From the NCBI RefSeq assembly GCF_027922425.1, contig NZ_BSFQ01000009.1, positions 1 through 64,000 on the forward strand: DNA of 64,000 nucleotides, read 5' to 3'. The DNA comes from Pseudonocardia halophobica (GTDB lineage Bacteria; Actinomycetota; Actinomycetes; Mycobacteriales; Pseudonocardiaceae). Numbering within the stretch: position 1 is the first letter of the stretch; each line of letters starts with the position of its first letter. Below are positions 43,702-55,033 of the stretch, in pieces. Below the pieces are notes generated by a model. That model worked only from the letters and a program-made list of their open reading frames with translations, had not been told where the DNA came from and made no database searches. The position numbers and the translations under genes are program-made.

Positions 43702-44780
43702 CCGAGGGACCCGAGGCGACCGTCGAGCAGCCGGACCCCGACGCCGCAGTTCCCGCGCACCGCGGCGACCCGCTGGCCGAGCAGCGCGCGATGGCCCGCT
43801 CGGCCGCGGTCGTCGACCGCTCCCACCGCGGCGTTATCGCGGTGCCCGGCGAGGACCGGCTGAGCTGGCTGCACCTGTTGCTGAGCCAGCACGTCAGCGA
43901 GCTGCCGGAGGGTGCGGGCACCGAGGCGCTGATCCTCGACGCGCAGGGTCGGGTGCTGCACCACGCGGTGGTCTCGCACGCCGGCGACACGGTCTGGCTC
44001 GACACCGAGCAGGCCGACCTGGCCGAGCTGCTGGCCTACCTGCAGAAGATGGTGTTCTGGTCGAAGGTCGAGCCGCGGGACGCGACCGACGAGCTCGCCG
44101 TGCTGTCCGTGGTGGGTCCGGACACGGCCGCGGCACTCACCGCGGCCGGCCTCCCGGTGCCCGAGGGCGCCTACGCCAGCGCCGCGCTGCCCGAGGGCGG
44201 GCTCGTCCGGCGCATGCCCTGGCCCGGGCCCGACGCCGCCGACGTGCTCGTCCCCCGCGCCGAGCGCGACGCGTGGTGGGCGCGGCTCACGGCCGCCGGT
44301 GCCCGTCCGGCCGGGACGATGGCCTTCGAGGCGCTCCGGGTCGAGTCCCGTCGCCCCCGCGTCCACCTCGACACGGACGGGAGGACGATCCCGCACGAGG
44401 TCGACTGGATCCCGTCGGCCGTGCACCTCACCAAGGGCTGCTACCGCGGCCAGGAGACGGTCGCGCGCGTCGCGAACCTCGGGCGCCCGCCACGCCGGCT
44501 GGTGCTGCTGCACCTCGACGCGGGCGACGAGGAGCTGCCGGTGACCGGCGACCCCGTCCTCAAGGACGGGCGACCCGTCGGGCGTGTGGGCAGTGTCACA
44601 CAGCACCACGAGCTGGGTTCGGTGGCGCTGGCGCTCCTCAAGCGGTCGGTGCCCGCGGACGCCGAGCTGGTCGCCGGGACCGAGGAGCGGGCCTCGCCCG
44701 CGGCCATCGACCCGGACTCCTACGCGGCCGACGACGGCGCCCCGCCGCCCGGGCGCGCGGCGCAGCTGCGGGTCCGCTAA
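43698..44780 (+). CDS. ygfZ: YgfZ/GcvT-domain folate-binding Fe-S assembly protein
   Basis: 360 aa from GTG 43698 (AAGGAGG 7 nt upstream). The family motif K-G-C-Y-x-G-Q-E is intact as KGCYRGQE at about residues 246-253. The GcvT-like fold has GVIAVPGEDRLSWLHLLLSQ near the start and the C-terminal barrel GRVGSVTQHHELGSVALALL. It uses tetrahydrofolate to assist Fe-S cluster enzymes. Coupled to the upstream Fur gene; convergent with the next gene, stops overlapping by 3-4 nt. Confidence 0.9.
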   Translation: MTEGPEATVEQPDPDAAVPAHRGDPLAEQRAMARSAAVVDRSHRGVIAVPGEDRLSWLHLLLSQHVSELPEGAGTEALILDAQGRVLHHAVVSHAGDTVWLDTEQADLAELLAYLQKMVFWSKVEPRDATDELAVLSVVGPDTAAALTAAGLPVPEGAYASAALPEGGLVRRMPWPGPDAADVLVPRAERDAWWARLTAAGARPAGTMAFEALRVESRRPRVHLDTDGRTIPHEVDWIPSAVHLTKGCYRGQETVARVANLGRPPRRLVLLHLDAGDEELPVTGDPVLKDGRPVGRVGSVTQHHELGSVALALLKRSVPADAELVAGTEERASPAAIDPDSYAADDGAPPPGRAAQLRVR

Positions 44781-45613
44781 CCGTCCCGCTGACGGGCGGC
44801 GACCCGGCCCCAGAAGTCGCGCAGCCGGCCGTAGCACTCGGTGGCCTCGTCGAGGTCTCCCGCGCGCAGCAGCCGCAGCGCCCGCTGGACCTCGCCCGCC
44901 GAGTCGTCGGCGCGCAGGGCGGCGTCGTCGACGAGGTCAACGAGGCCGCCGTAGTCCAGCTCGACGATCGACGTCCGGTCGAACCGCTCCAGCCAGCCGC
45001 GGGTCTCGGCAAGCACCTCCGCGGGCCCGTCGTCGCCGAGGGCGCCGCGCACGACGCGCTCGGCCTGCCCGGCGCGGCCGAGCGCCTTGGCGATCGGCAC
45101 CCGCCACCAGACGCGGCGCTGCGCATCCAGCCTGACCTGCCGTTCCTCCGGGTCGACCAGGGCGAACCAGGGCAGCGGGACGGTCCACGCGGCCGTCACG
45201 ACGTGGGCCGCGGAGTCCCCGAGCTCGGCCACCGCACGCTCCGCCCGGCGCCGCGCCGCGGCCTCGGGCACCACGAGCGCCGACGACCGCAGCACCGGGT
45301 CCTCCTCGGCCAGGAAGCCCAGCACGGCCGCCCCGGCGCGCGGCCGGGTGTCGAGCGGGCAGACGAACGGTTCGCCGCCCTCGCCCCCGAGGACCAGGAC
45401 GTCGACCGGGGCACCCGCCCCGCCGCCGGCGTCGCCCGGCAGGAGCCGCCCGCGCAGCATCGCCCGCAGGCACAGCTCGCGCTCCCGGCGGCCCGCCCTG
45501 TCCGGCCGGACGGCCCCGCGCGCGAGCCCCGCCCGCACCGCGGCGCCCGACGCGCCGTCGAACGCGCGCAGCGGCTCGTAGACCCGCAGGTAGGAGAGGA
45601 ACGGCGACGGCAC
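44777..45613 (-). CDS. conserved actinobacterial protein of unknown function
   Basis: 278 aa from GTG 45613, chosen for GGAAGGA 9 nt upstream. It opens with VPSPFLSYLRVYEPLRAFDG and has no signal or membrane segment. Notable stretches are VDVLVLGGEGGEPFVCPLDT, WTVPLPWFALVDPEERQVRL and ERFDRTSIVELDYGGLVDLV; the C-terminal 60 residues are helical. I recall similar proteins next to ygfZ/DUF3073 genes in actinomycetes but know no function. Confidence 0.8.
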   Translation of the reverse strand: MPSPFLSYLRVYEPLRAFDGASGAAVRAGLARGAVRPDRAGRRERELCLRAMLRGRLLPGDAGGGAGAPVDVLVLGGEGGEPFVCPLDTRPRAGAAVLGFLAEEDPVLRSSALVVPEAAARRRAERAVAELGDSAAHVVTAAWTVPLPWFALVDPEERQVRLDAQRRVWWRVPIAKALGRAGQAERVVRGALGDDGPAEVLAETRGWLERFDRTSIVELDYGGLVDLVDDAALRADDSAGEVQRALRLLRAGDLDEATECYGRLRDFWGRVAARQRDG

Positions 45614-45834
45614 GGTCCGAGATCCTTCCGCACCCGCCCGCCCGCCGGACACGCCCTCCGCGTGATCGCACCGCGGAGTGCGCGCGGGACCGCGTACCGA
45701 GTTCGGTCACACCGTCGATGCCACGTCGCACGCTCGCGCTATCGCACGGTACTGTGGAGCCCAGGACAGTGATGACACAGACGGGGCCGCCGAGACATCC
45801 GGCCGCCCCTTCCCTGTTGTAAGGGGGACCAGCC

Positions 45835-46032
45835 ATGGGGCGCGGACGAGCCAAGGCCAAGCAGACGAAGGTGGCCCGAGCGCTCAAGTACAGCTCCCCC
45901 ACGATGGATCTCGATGCATTGCAGCGGGAGATCGGCAGTGGGACGGCGGTAACCGACGACGACGAGTCGTACGACGAGTACGCCGAGCGCTACGGGTCGT
46001 ACGCCGACGACGAGGACGACGAGCGCCGCTAG
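45835..46032 (+). CDS. DUF3073 small protein
   Basis: 65 aa from ATG 45835. A basic N-terminus (MGRGRAKAKQTKVARALKYS) is followed by SPTMDLDALQREIGSG and a strongly acidic C-terminus (DDDESYDEYAERYGSYADDE). This matches the actinobacteria-specific DUF3073 family (Rv0810c beside purM). Function unknown; the charge-split layout suggests a nucleic-acid or ribosome-associated role (inference). Confidence 0.92.
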   Translation: MGRGRAKAKQTKVARALKYSSPTMDLDALQREIGSGTAVTDDDESYDEYAERYGSYADDEDDERR

Positions 46033-46370
46033 CGCGGTCCTCCCGCCCACCGCCGGGGCGGGCTGTTCGGCACCACCGGACGTCACGACGCATTCCCTCC
46101 CACCCGCCTCCGGACGGGTGGGAGGCGTCCGTCAGGGCCGGTGGCGCCTCTCGCACGGCCCCTCGGGGACGTGAGCCTTCCCACGGTCGCCCCATCGTTC
46201 CCGAGCGGAGGACGCGCCCGGGCGTCGGCCACGCTGCGCCGTCATCGGACTCCTGTGCAGGTCAGCGCACCTGCGGAGATGCCCGCCGACCCGGCGACCG
46301 GGCGTACCGCCCGCCCTGCGGCGACCGATCTTCACCCGATAGCCTCACGCCGACGAGAAGGCGGTGAGGG
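46033..46370. other. intergenic region with terminator and Nudix-gene promoter
   Basis: 338 bp without a gene. It holds the hairpin at 46096-46125 and a TAGCCT at 46340-46345, a possible -10 for the Nudix gene whose ATG is at 46371. Nothing else recognised. Confidence 0.5.
46096..46125 (+). terminator. terminator hairpin after the DUF3073 gene
   Basis: Perfect 11-bp stem CCTCCCACCCG / CGGGTGGGAGG with an 8-nt loop, 64 nt after the stop. Confidence 0.7.
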
Positions 46371-47075
46371 ATGCGCGGGAACCTGTTCGCGGTGGCGGTC
46401 GACCTGGTGGTGCTGACCGTGCGCCACGACCAGCTCAACGTGCTGCTCGTCCGGCGTGGGGAGCGGCCCTACGAGAGCCACTGGGCGCTGCCCGGCGGGT
46501 TCGTCCGGGCGGACGAGGACCTCGGCGACACGGCCGCGCGGGAGCTGGTCGCGCAGACCGGGGCGGCCACCCAGGGCGCGGTGCAGGGGCACCTCGAGCA
46601 GCTGGGCGGGTACGCGGCACCGGACCGGGACCCCCGCGGGCGGGTGCTCAGCATGGGTTATCTGGCGCTGCTGCCGGACGTGCCGGACCCCGAGCCCACC
46701 GGCGGACCGACGGCGGCGTTCCTGCCCGTCGAGGACGTGTACGGGCTGGCCTTCGACCACGACACGATCCTCGCCGACGGTGTGGAGCGGGCGCGGGCGA
46801 AGCTGGAGTACACCACGCTGGCCGCAGCCTTCTGCCCCCCGGAGTTCACCGTGACCGACCTGCGCCGGGTCTACGAGGCCGTGTGGCGCACCGAGATCGA
46901 CCCGCGCAACTTCCAGCGCAAGGTCACCTCCACGCCCGGTTTCCTCATCCCGACGGCCACCCGGGTCACCGGGGGCCGCGGCCGGCCACCGCAGCTCTTC
47001 CGCCGCGGCCCGGCCACCGCGCTGCACCCGCCGATGCTGCGGGAGCCCGTCGCCCTGGCCCACGCGACCACCTGA
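46371..47075 (+). CDS. Nudix-domain protein with NrtR-like C-terminal winged helix
   Basis: 234 aa from ATG 46371. The N-terminal Nudix fold (about residues 8-140) includes ALPGGFVRADEDLGDTAARE, but the box G-x5-E-x7-REUxEExGU reads RELVAQTGA after the Arg-Glu, so the metal-binding EE pair is lost. The C-terminal domain FTVTDLRRVYEAVWRTEIDP then RNFQRKV matches the winged helix of NrtR regulators of NAD metabolism. It is most likely a ligand-sensing repressor rather than a hydrolase (inference). No NAD genes are adjacent. Confidence 0.8.
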   Translation: MRGNLFAVAVDLVVLTVRHDQLNVLLVRRGERPYESHWALPGGFVRADEDLGDTAARELVAQTGAATQGAVQGHLEQLGGYAAPDRDPRGRVLSMGYLALLPDVPDPEPTGGPTAAFLPVEDVYGLAFDHDTILADGVERARAKLEYTTLAAAFCPPEFTVTDLRRVYEAVWRTEIDPRNFQRKVTSTPGFLIPTATRVTGGRGRPPQLFRRGPATALHPPMLREPVALAHATT

Positions 47076-47100
47076 ACCAGCAGCTCAGGAGGGGTCGTGA

Positions 47101-47132
47101 GCGCGAACTGCCGCTCTAGGGGCAGTTCGCGC
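47101..47132. terminator. bidirectional terminator between the Nudix gene and purM
   Basis: Perfect 12-bp stem GCGCGAACTGCC / GGCAGTTCGCGC with an 8-nt loop, between convergent stops at 47075 and 47140. Confidence 0.8.
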
Positions 47133-47139
47133 GCACGGG

Positions 47140-48243
<1,104 letters not shown>

Positions 48244-48364
48244 GGGTCGGGCTCTCGTTCCTGGAGGGAGGTCTCGGACACGGGGGCACCCGCGTCCGCC
48301 GGGTCGGCGGGCGTGCGCCGCCCCGGCCGCCCGGCCCGCGGTCGCGGGCCGGGCCGCACAGGCC

Positions 48365-49969
48365 TCAGGGCCTGTTCAGGGCTTCCGCAGCACCGTAGCC
48401 GACGGACAGCGGCGCCGGGGTGTCCCGGGCGTTCTCCCGCAGCGGTCCGGGGTCGCCGGAGGCCGCGCCCGCGGCGTCGAGCGCGGGGGCCTCGAGGAGG
48501 TGCTTGCCCAGCCGGGCCTCCTCGGGGAGCGGGATCGGGTACTCGCCGTCGAAGCAGGCGCAGCACAGCCGGCTGCGGGGCTGCTCGCTGGCGGCCACCA
48601 TGTTGTCCACCGACACGTACGCGAGGGTGTCCGCCCCGATGGAGCGCCGCACGCCCTCGGTGTCCAGCCCGCTCGCGACGAGCTCCGCGCGGCTGGCGAA
48701 GTCGATGCCGTAGAAGCAGGGCCAACGCACGGGCGGCGAGGCGATCCGGACGTGCACCTCGAGCGCCCCGGCCTCGCGCAGCATCCGGACGAGCGCGCGC
48801 TGGGTGTTGCCGCGGACGATCGAGTCGTCCACCACGACCAGCCGCTTGCCCCGGATGACGTCCCGGAGCGGGTTGAGCTTCAGCCGGATGCCGAGCTGGC
48901 GGATGGTCTGCGAGGGCTGGATGAAGGTCCGGCCCACGTAGGCGTTCTTGACCAGGCCCTGGCCGTAGGGGATGCCCGAGCCCTGGGCGTAGCCGATGGC
49001 GGCCGGGGTGCCGGACTCGGGGACCGGGATCACCAGGTCGGCCTCGACCGGGGCCTCCTGGGCAAGCCGGCGCCCGATCTCGACGCGCGCGGCGTGCACC
49101 GAGCGCCCGGAGATCGAGGTGTCCGGACGGGCCAGGTAGACGTACTCGAAGACGCAGCCCTTGGGCTCCGGCGCGGCGAAGCGCGAGCTGCGCATGCCGT
49201 CCGCGTCGATCGCGAGCAGCTCGCCCGGCTCGACCTCGCGGACCATCGAGGCGCCGACGATGTCCAGCGCGGCCGTCTCGCTCGCGACGACCCAGCCCCG
49301 CTCCAGCCGGCCGAGGACCAGCGGGCGGACGCCGTGCGGGTCGCGGGCGGCGTAGAGGGTGTTCTCGTCGGCGAAGACGAAGGAGAAGGCGCCGCGCACG
49401 CGCGGCAGCAGCCGCATCGCGGCCTCCTCGACGCCGGTGTCGGCGGCGGTGGCGGCGAGCAGCTCGGCGACCAGGTCCGAGTCCGTGGTGGCCTGCACCC
49501 CGGAGTCGCGGCCCTTGTCCTGGAGCTTCCCGACCTCCTCCCGCAGCTCCGCGGTGTTCACCAGGTTGCCGTTGTGCCCGAGGGCCAGGCCGCTCCCGGT
49601 GGCGGTGGTGCGGAAGACCGGCTGCGCGTTCTCCCAGGTCGTGGACCCGGTGGTGGAGTAGCGGCAGTGGCCGACGGCCAGGTGCCCACGCAACGACGAG
49701 AGCGTCTGCTCGTCGAAGACCTGGCTGACCAGGCCCAGGTCCTTGAAGACGACCATCCGGCGGCCGTCCGAGACGGCGATGCCGGCGGCCTCCTGCCCGC
49801 GGTGCTGCAGGGCGTAGAGGCCGTAGTAGGTCAGCTTGGCGACGTCCTCCCCGGGAGCCCAGACGCCGAAGACGCCGCACTCCTCCTTGGGGGAGTCGTC
49901 GACCGAGGGGTCGGCTTCGTCGGAGGGGGTGTCGGAGTGGACGGGGGTCTCGTTCCGGCTGGAACTCAA
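48365..49969 (-). CDS. purF: amidophosphoribosyltransferase
   Basis: 534 aa from TTG 49969, chosen because GAGGAG lies 8 nt upstream and no better ATG/GTG fits. A 30-residue propeptide ends KEE before the N-terminal nucleophile Cys31 (CGVFGVWAPGEDVAKL). The glutaminase region contains GHCRYSTTG, and the PRTase loop is RLVVVDDSIVRGNTQRALVR. C-terminal cysteines (CFYGIDFASR, CCACFDGEYP) suggest the Fe-S-type enzyme. First committed step of purine synthesis. It starts 33 bp after a GGDEF-EAL gene. Confidence 0.95.
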   Translation of the reverse strand: MSSSRNETPVHSDTPSDEADPSVDDSPKEECGVFGVWAPGEDVAKLTYYGLYALQHRGQEAAGIAVSDGRRMVVFKDLGLVSQVFDEQTLSSLRGHLAVGHCRYSTTGSTTWENAQPVFRTTATGSGLALGHNGNLVNTAELREEVGKLQDKGRDSGVQATTDSDLVAELLAATAADTGVEEAAMRLLPRVRGAFSFVFADENTLYAARDPHGVRPLVLGRLERGWVVASETAALDIVGASMVREVEPGELLAIDADGMRSSRFAAPEPKGCVFEYVYLARPDTSISGRSVHAARVEIGRRLAQEAPVEADLVIPVPESGTPAAIGYAQGSGIPYGQGLVKNAYVGRTFIQPSQTIRQLGIRLKLNPLRDVIRGKRLVVVDDSIVRGNTQRALVRMLREAGALEVHVRIASPPVRWPCFYGIDFASRAELVASGLDTEGVRRSIGADTLAYVSVDNMVAASEQPRSRLCCACFDGEYPIPLPEEARLGKHLLEAPALDAAGAASGDPGPLRENARDTPAPLSVGYGAAEALNRP

Positions 49970-50002
49970 CGCACTCGCTCCTCGGGGAACTCGGGGTGGC
50001 GG

Positions 50003-52216
50003 CTACTCGATGGTACGCCGCCGCAGGCCCGGAACCCATCGGGCGGGACCGGCGTCACCGAACCACCGGCCCTGGCCGAGGTCGCAGCCGAGCCGCCGGA
50101 GCCGCTCCGCCTGCACGTCCGTCTCCACCCATTCGGCCGTGACCTCGAGGCCCAACGCGTGCGCCATCGCGACCAACGAGCCCACGATGCTCTCGTCCAC
50201 GGGGTCCGGGCTCTCGTGCCGGAGGCCGTCGATGAACGAGCCGTCGATCTTCAGCGCGTGCACCGGCAGCCGGCGCAACCAGGCGAGGCTGGAGTAGCCG
50301 GTGCCGAAGTCGTCGAGCGCGAGCCGCACGCCCGCCGCACGCAGCGCGGACAGCGCGTCCATCGTGGCGGGCTCGTCCCCCAGCACCGCCTGCTCGGTGA
50401 TCTCGAGCTGCAGCCGGTCCGGGGCGAGCCCGGTCTCGGTCAGCAGGGTGACGACCTCCTCGACGAACCCCGGCTCGGGCAGCTGCACCGGCGAGACGTT
50501 GACGCTCACGTACGGCGCGTCGACGCCGAGCTCCTCCTGCCAGGACGCCGCCTCCCGGCAGGCCTCCCCCAGCACCCACCGGCCGAGCGGCACGATCGCG
50601 CCGCTGCGTTCGGCGAGCTCGATGAACCGGCCGGGCCCGAGCAGCCCCTGCTCCGGGTGCTCCCACCGGACCAGCGCCTCGACGCCGCGCACCGAGCGGT
50701 CCGTCAGCCGTACCAGCGGCTGGTAGGCCAGCCGGAACTGGTCCCGCTCGACCGCGCCGCGCAGGGCCGCGACCAACTCGAAGCGGGCCGCCTCGCCGGC
50801 GTCGCGCTCGGGGTCGAACACCGCCCGCGTGCCGCCGCCCTGACCTTTCGCCCAGGACAACGCCACACCCGCGGCCCGCTGCAGCTCGGCCGGGCACTCG
50901 GAGTCGGTGCCGCCCTCGGCGATGCCGATGCTGGCCGTGACCCCGATCCACCGGCCCGAGACGTGGAAGGGCGCGGCGAGGGCCTGCAGCAGCCGGTCGG
51001 CGACCGCCGACACCTCGCCGACGCCCTCGGGGTCGGTGAGCAGCACGGCGAACTCGTCGCCGCCGGTGCGGGTGACCAGGTGCGGGCCGGCCGCGGTGCG
51101 CAGCCGGTCGGCCAGCGCGGCCAGCAGCTCGTCGCCCACGGCGTGCCCGTGGATCTCGTTGACCCGGCGGAAGTCGTCGACGTCGATCGCGCACAGCCCC
51201 ACCCGGGTCGCCGAGCCGGCGAACGCCTGCTGCACGGCCTCCTCGGTGATGTCCCGGTTCGGCAGCCGGGTGAGCCGGTCGCGCGACGACGCCTCGACGA
51301 GCCGCGTCCGCAGCCGGTACCGCTCGGAGACGTCCTCGATGACGCCGATGAGGTGGCTCGGCCGGCCCGTGTCGTCCCGGATCAGCGAGCCGGTGACGTG
51401 CCCCCAGACGTACATCCGGGTCGGCCCGGCGAACCGGACGTCGATGCTCACGGTGTCCGGCGTGCCGGACACCAGGCGGCGGTAGGCGGCGTCGAAGGCC
51501 TCGTAGTCGTCCGGGTGGATGAAGTCGGAGACCGGGCGCGGGAGCGTGGGGCGCTCGAGCATCCCGAGCATGCGGCAGGCGGCCGGGTTGAGGTCGACGA
51601 CCTCGCCCTCCAGCGTCGCGATCGCGATGCCGACCGGTCCCTGGGTGTAGATCGTGCGGTAGTGCGCCTCGCTCTCCGCGAGCGCCTTCTCGACGTTGCG
51701 GCGGGCCCGCAGGGTGGCCCGCATCAGGTCCTCCTGCGCCTGGTGGGCGCGGAACCGCAGGGCGCCGGCGAACCCGGCGGCCAGCTCGTCGAGCGCGAGG
51801 GACAGCCGATACCGGTCCCCCGGCGAGGTCAGACCCAGCGCCCCCGGCGCGGCCTCGCGCAGCAGCCGGACCGTGCCGGGCAGGACGTCCTCCGGTGCGG
51901 CGCCGACCAGGCCGGCGCGGTCCCCGCAGAAGCCCGACGCGGCCAGGTCCGACCCGATCCCCCGCACGGCCAGCGGCCAGAAGGGCTCGGCCCGCAGCGC
52001 GGCCCCCAACCGGGTGACGAACGACGCGAGCACGCCGGCGTCCTCGATCCCGGCGTTCGGCAGCAGCTCGGCCCAGCGCTCCGCGAGCGAGCGGACCTCG
52101 GGCCCCGGCTGCTCGCCGAGGATCCCGTCGAGCCCGCCGATCGCGCCGGCCGCGGCCGTCCGCAACAGTCCGGCCGGCAGATCGTCGGGGCCTGGGAGGC
52201 TACCCGCTGCCACCAC
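50003..52216 (-). CDS. PAS-GGDEF-EAL c-di-GMP signalling protein
   Basis: 737 aa from GTG 52216 (GGAGG 8 nt upstream). Residues 1-170 are helical and unassigned. A PAS domain lies at about 185-295 (AHYRTIYTQGPVGIAIATLE). The GGDEF domain is at about 305-465 with intact RTGGDEFAVLL. The EAL domain (about 480-725) keeps EALVRW, NVSPVQL, EITEQ, DDFGTGYSSL, KIDGSF and AEWVET. Both cyclase and phosphodiesterase activities are therefore possible. It lies between purL-SCP and purF on the same strand. Confidence 0.9.
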   Translation of the reverse strand: MVAAGSLPGPDDLPAGLLRTAAAGAIGGLDGILGEQPGPEVRSLAERWAELLPNAGIEDAGVLASFVTRLGAALRAEPFWPLAVRGIGSDLAASGFCGDRAGLVGAAPEDVLPGTVRLLREAAPGALGLTSPGDRYRLSLALDELAAGFAGALRFRAHQAQEDLMRATLRARRNVEKALAESEAHYRTIYTQGPVGIAIATLEGEVVDLNPAACRMLGMLERPTLPRPVSDFIHPDDYEAFDAAYRRLVSGTPDTVSIDVRFAGPTRMYVWGHVTGSLIRDDTGRPSHLIGVIEDVSERYRLRTRLVEASSRDRLTRLPNRDITEEAVQQAFAGSATRVGLCAIDVDDFRRVNEIHGHAVGDELLAALADRLRTAAGPHLVTRTGGDEFAVLLTDPEGVGEVSAVADRLLQALAAPFHVSGRWIGVTASIGIAEGGTDSECPAELQRAAGVALSWAKGQGGGTRAVFDPERDAGEAARFELVAALRGAVERDQFRLAYQPLVRLTDRSVRGVEALVRWEHPEQGLLGPGRFIELAERSGAIVPLGRWVLGEACREAASWQEELGVDAPYVSVNVSPVQLPEPGFVEEVVTLLTETGLAPDRLQLEITEQAVLGDEPATMDALSALRAAGVRLALDDFGTGYSSLAWLRRLPVHALKIDGSFIDGLRHESPDPVDESIVGSLVAMAHALGLEVTAEWVETDVQAERLRRLGCDLGQGRWFGDAGPARWVPGLRRRTIE

Positions 52217-52355
52217 GCAGCCACCTCCCGTCGCCCGTCGGGTCCGTCCGTGTGCCGATCGGGGCAATCTTCGACCTCGGGACGCCGTTTCGCCACCAGT
52301 ACGGTGCAGGCGTCGCCCGTTCCGGGGACCCGACGAGAGCCCCGGACGGTGGTCC

Positions 52356-52694
52356 TCAGCGCAGCGGGAGCAGCGCCCCGACCTCCGGGGCACGTGACCC
52401 CGAGGCGCTCACGGTGCCCGATCTCACCGCATCCGTCCAGTTCAGACCGCCCGTGGCGAGCGCGAGCCAGGTCCGGGCGTCCGTCTCGACGATGTTCGGC
52501 GGGGTGCCGCGGGTGTGCCGCGGCCCCTCGATGCACTGGACCGCGGCGTAGGGCGGGATCCGCACCTCCACGCTCCGCCCGGGGGCCCGCTCGGCCAGCG
52601 CGGCCAGGGACTCCTTGACGGCCTCCTTGATCACGCTGCGTGGCGGGGCGGCCCCGCCGGCCAGCCACGCGTCGAGCAGGTCCGGCTCGCTCAC
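52356..52694 (-). CDS. sterol-carrier (SCP2-like) family protein
   Basis: 112 aa from GTG 52694, overlapping the purL stop by 4 nt (GTGA). [20 protein letters not shown] then [20 protein letters not shown] and [20 protein letters not shown] match the small actinobacterial SCP-like family that follows purL. It lacks a signal peptide. Ligand and function are unknown; coupling to purL is conserved in actinomycetes as far as I recall. Confidence 0.82.
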   Translation of the reverse strand: MSEPDLLDAWLAGGAAPPRSVIKEAVKESLAALAERAPGRSVEVRIPPYAAVQCIEGPRHTRGTPPNIVETDARTWLALATGGLNWTDAVRSGTVSASGSRAPEVGALLPLR

Positions 52695-55033
52695 AGGGTC
52701 TCGGCGCCCGCCCGGGACTCGAAGCCGGCCTCGAACAGCGCCGGCAGGGTGCCCTCCCACGCCGCGCGCAGCTCGGCGAGCGGCAGGGCGGCGAGGTCGT
52801 CGATCGCGAGCTCCGCCCCCGACGACTCGGCCGCGCCGACCGTGCCGAGCCGCTCGGCCGGGACGCCCGCCTCCGCCGCCGCGGCGAGCAGCGCGTCGGC
52901 CGCCTCGGGGGCGACCGTGACCAGCACCCGCCCGGTGCTCTCGGAGAACAGCGCCACGAACGGGTCGACCGCGAGCGCCGCCGGCAGCGCGACGGCGGCG
53001 CCGTGCCCGCCGACCAGGGTGGCCTCGACCAGGGCCTGGGCCAGGCCGCCGTCGGACAGGTCGTGGCTGCCGGTCAGCACGCCGGCCTGCGCGACCAGCA
53101 GCTGCGCGAGCCGCTGCTCGTGCGCGAGGTCGACGGCCGGGGGCTCGCCGCCCAGGTGCCCGTGCACCACGTGCGCCCACTCGCTGCCGCCGAGCTCGTC
53201 CGCCGTCGACCCGAGCAGGACGACGACGTCGCCCTCGCGGCGGAATCCGGACGGGATGCGGGCGGCCACGTCGTCGATCACGCCGAGCACGCCGACGACC
53301 GGGGTCGGCAGGATCGCCTGCGTGCCGGTCTGGTTGTAGAAGCTCACGTTTCCACCGGTCACGGGGATGCCGAGCTGCGCGCACCCGTCCGCCAGGCCGC
53401 GGACGGCCTCGGAGAACTGCCACATGACGTGCGGGTCCTCGGGCGAGCCGAAGTTCAGGCAGTTGGTCACGGCGAGCGGCACGGAGCCGGAGGTCGCGAC
53501 GTTGCGGTAGGCCTCGGCCAGCGCGAGCTGCGCCCCGGCGTACGGGTCCAGGGCCGCGAACCGGGCGTTGCAGTCGGTGGCGACCGCGATCCCGCGGCCG
53601 GTGGACTCGTCGACCCGGACCACGCCGGCGTCGGCCGGCTGCGCGGAGGCGGTGTTGCCGCGGACGTACCGGTCGTACTGGTCGGTGACCCAGGCGCGGC
53701 TGCACAGGTTCGGCGAGGCGGCCAGGCGCAGGATCTCGGCGCGCAGCTCGGACGGCGCGCTCGGCCGGGGCAGCGCGGCCGGGGTGTTCGCGGCCAGCTC
53801 GTCCTGGCCCTTGCCCCGCAGGACCGGCCGCTCGTAGACGGGGCCGTCGTGCGCGACGGTGCGCGGCGGCACGTCGACCACGGTCTCCCCGTGGAAGTCG
53901 ATGACCAGCCGGTCCCCGTCGGTGACCTCGCCGATCACCGTGGCGATCGTGTCCCACTTGCGGCAGACGGCCATGAACGCCTCGACGTTCTCCGGCGCCA
54001 CGACCGCGCACATCCGCTCCTGCGACTCGCTGGAGAGGATCTCGGCGGGGGTCATGCCGGTGGCGCGCAGCGGGACGGCGTCGAGGTCGATGTGCATGCC
54101 GCCGTCGCCCGCGCTGGCCAGCTCGGAGGTGGCGCAGGAGAGGCCGGCGCCGCCGAGGTCCTGGATGCCCACGACCAGGCCGGCGTGGAACAGCTCCAGG
54201 CAGCACTCGATGAGGACCTTCTCGGTGAAGGGGTCGCCCACCTGGACGCTCGGCAGCTTCTTGCGGCCGGTGCCCTCGCCGAAGGTCTCGCTGGCCAGCA
54301 CCGAGACGCCGCCGATGCCGTCGAGTCCGGTCCGCGCGCCGAACAAGATGATCTTGTTGCCGGCTCCGGAGGCGAAGGCCAGGTGGAGGTCCTCGGTGCG
54401 CATCGCGCCCACGCACAGGGCGTTGACCAGCGGGTTGCCGGCGTAGCTGGCGTCGAACACGACCTCGCCGCCGACGTTGGGCAGGCCCAGGCAGTTGCCG
54501 TAGCCGCCGACGCCGGCGACCACGCCGGGCAGCACCCGCGCGGTGTCCGGGGCGTCGGCCGGGCCGAAGCGCAGCGGGTCGCCGACCGCGATCGGCCGCG
54601 CGCCCATCGCCATGATGTCCCGGACGATCCCGCCCACGCCGGTCGCCGCGCCCTGGTAGGGCTCGACGTACGACGGGTGGTTGTGCGACTCGACCTTGAA
54701 GGTGACGGCCCAGCCGTCCCCGATGTCGACCACGCCGGCGTTCTCGCCGATGCCGGCGAGCATCTTCTCCTTCATGGCGGCCGTCGTGGTCTCGCCGAAG
54801 TAGCGCAGGTGGACCTTCGAGGACTTGTAGGAGCAGTGCTCGCTCCACATCACCGAGTACATCGCCAGCTCGGCGTCCGTGGGCCGGCGGCCCAGGATCT
54901 CGCGGATGCGGGCGTACTCGTCGTCCTTCAGGCCGAGCTCGCGGAACGGCTGCGGCTGGTCCGGCGAGGCCGCGGCGTTCGCGACGGTGTCGATCGGGAT
55001 GTCGGTGACGGTGCGGGCGTCGAGCTCGGTCAC
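52691..55033 (-). CDS. purL: phosphoribosylformylglycinamidine synthase II
   Basis: 780 aa from GTG 55033. Small-type PurL used with PurQ and PurS. Conserved segments include [103 protein letters not shown] and [15 protein letters not shown]. It makes FGAM from FGAR, ATP and glutamine-derived ammonia. Coupled downstream to the SCP-like gene. Confidence 0.96.
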   Translation of the reverse strand: MTELDARTVTDIPIDTVANAAASPDQPQPFRELGLKDDEYARIREILGRRPTDAELAMYSVMWSEHCSYKSSKVHLRYFGETTTAAMKEKMLAGIGENAGVVDIGDGWAVTFKVESHNHPSYVEPYQGAATGVGGIVRDIMAMGARPIAVGDPLRFGPADAPDTARVLPGVVAGVGGYGNCLGLPNVGGEVVFDASYAGNPLVNALCVGAMRTEDLHLAFASGAGNKIILFGARTGLDGIGGVSVLASETFGEGTGRKKLPSVQVGDPFTEKVLIECCLELFHAGLVVGIQDLGGAGLSCATSELASAGDGGMHIDLDAVPLRATGMTPAEILSSESQERMCAVVAPENVEAFMAVCRKWDTIATVIGEVTDGDRLVIDFHGETVVDVPPRTVAHDGPVYERPVLRGKGQDELAANTPAALPRPSAPSELRAEILRLAASPNLCSRAWVTDQYDRYVRGNTASAQPADAGVVRVDESTGRGIAVATDCNARFAALDPYAGAQLALAEAYRNVATSGSVPLAVTNCLNFGSPEDPHVMWQFSEAVRGLADGCAQLGIPVTGGNVSFYNQTGTQAILPTPVVGVLGVIDDVAARIPSGFRREGDVVVLLGSTADELGGSEWAHVVHGHLGGEPPAVDLAHEQRLAQLLVAQAGVLTGSHDLSDGGLAQALVEATLVGGHGAAVALPAALAVDPFVALFSESTGRVLVTVAPEAADALLAAAAEAGVPAERLGTVGAAESSGAELAIDDLAALPLAELRAAWEGTLPALFEAGFESRAGAETL

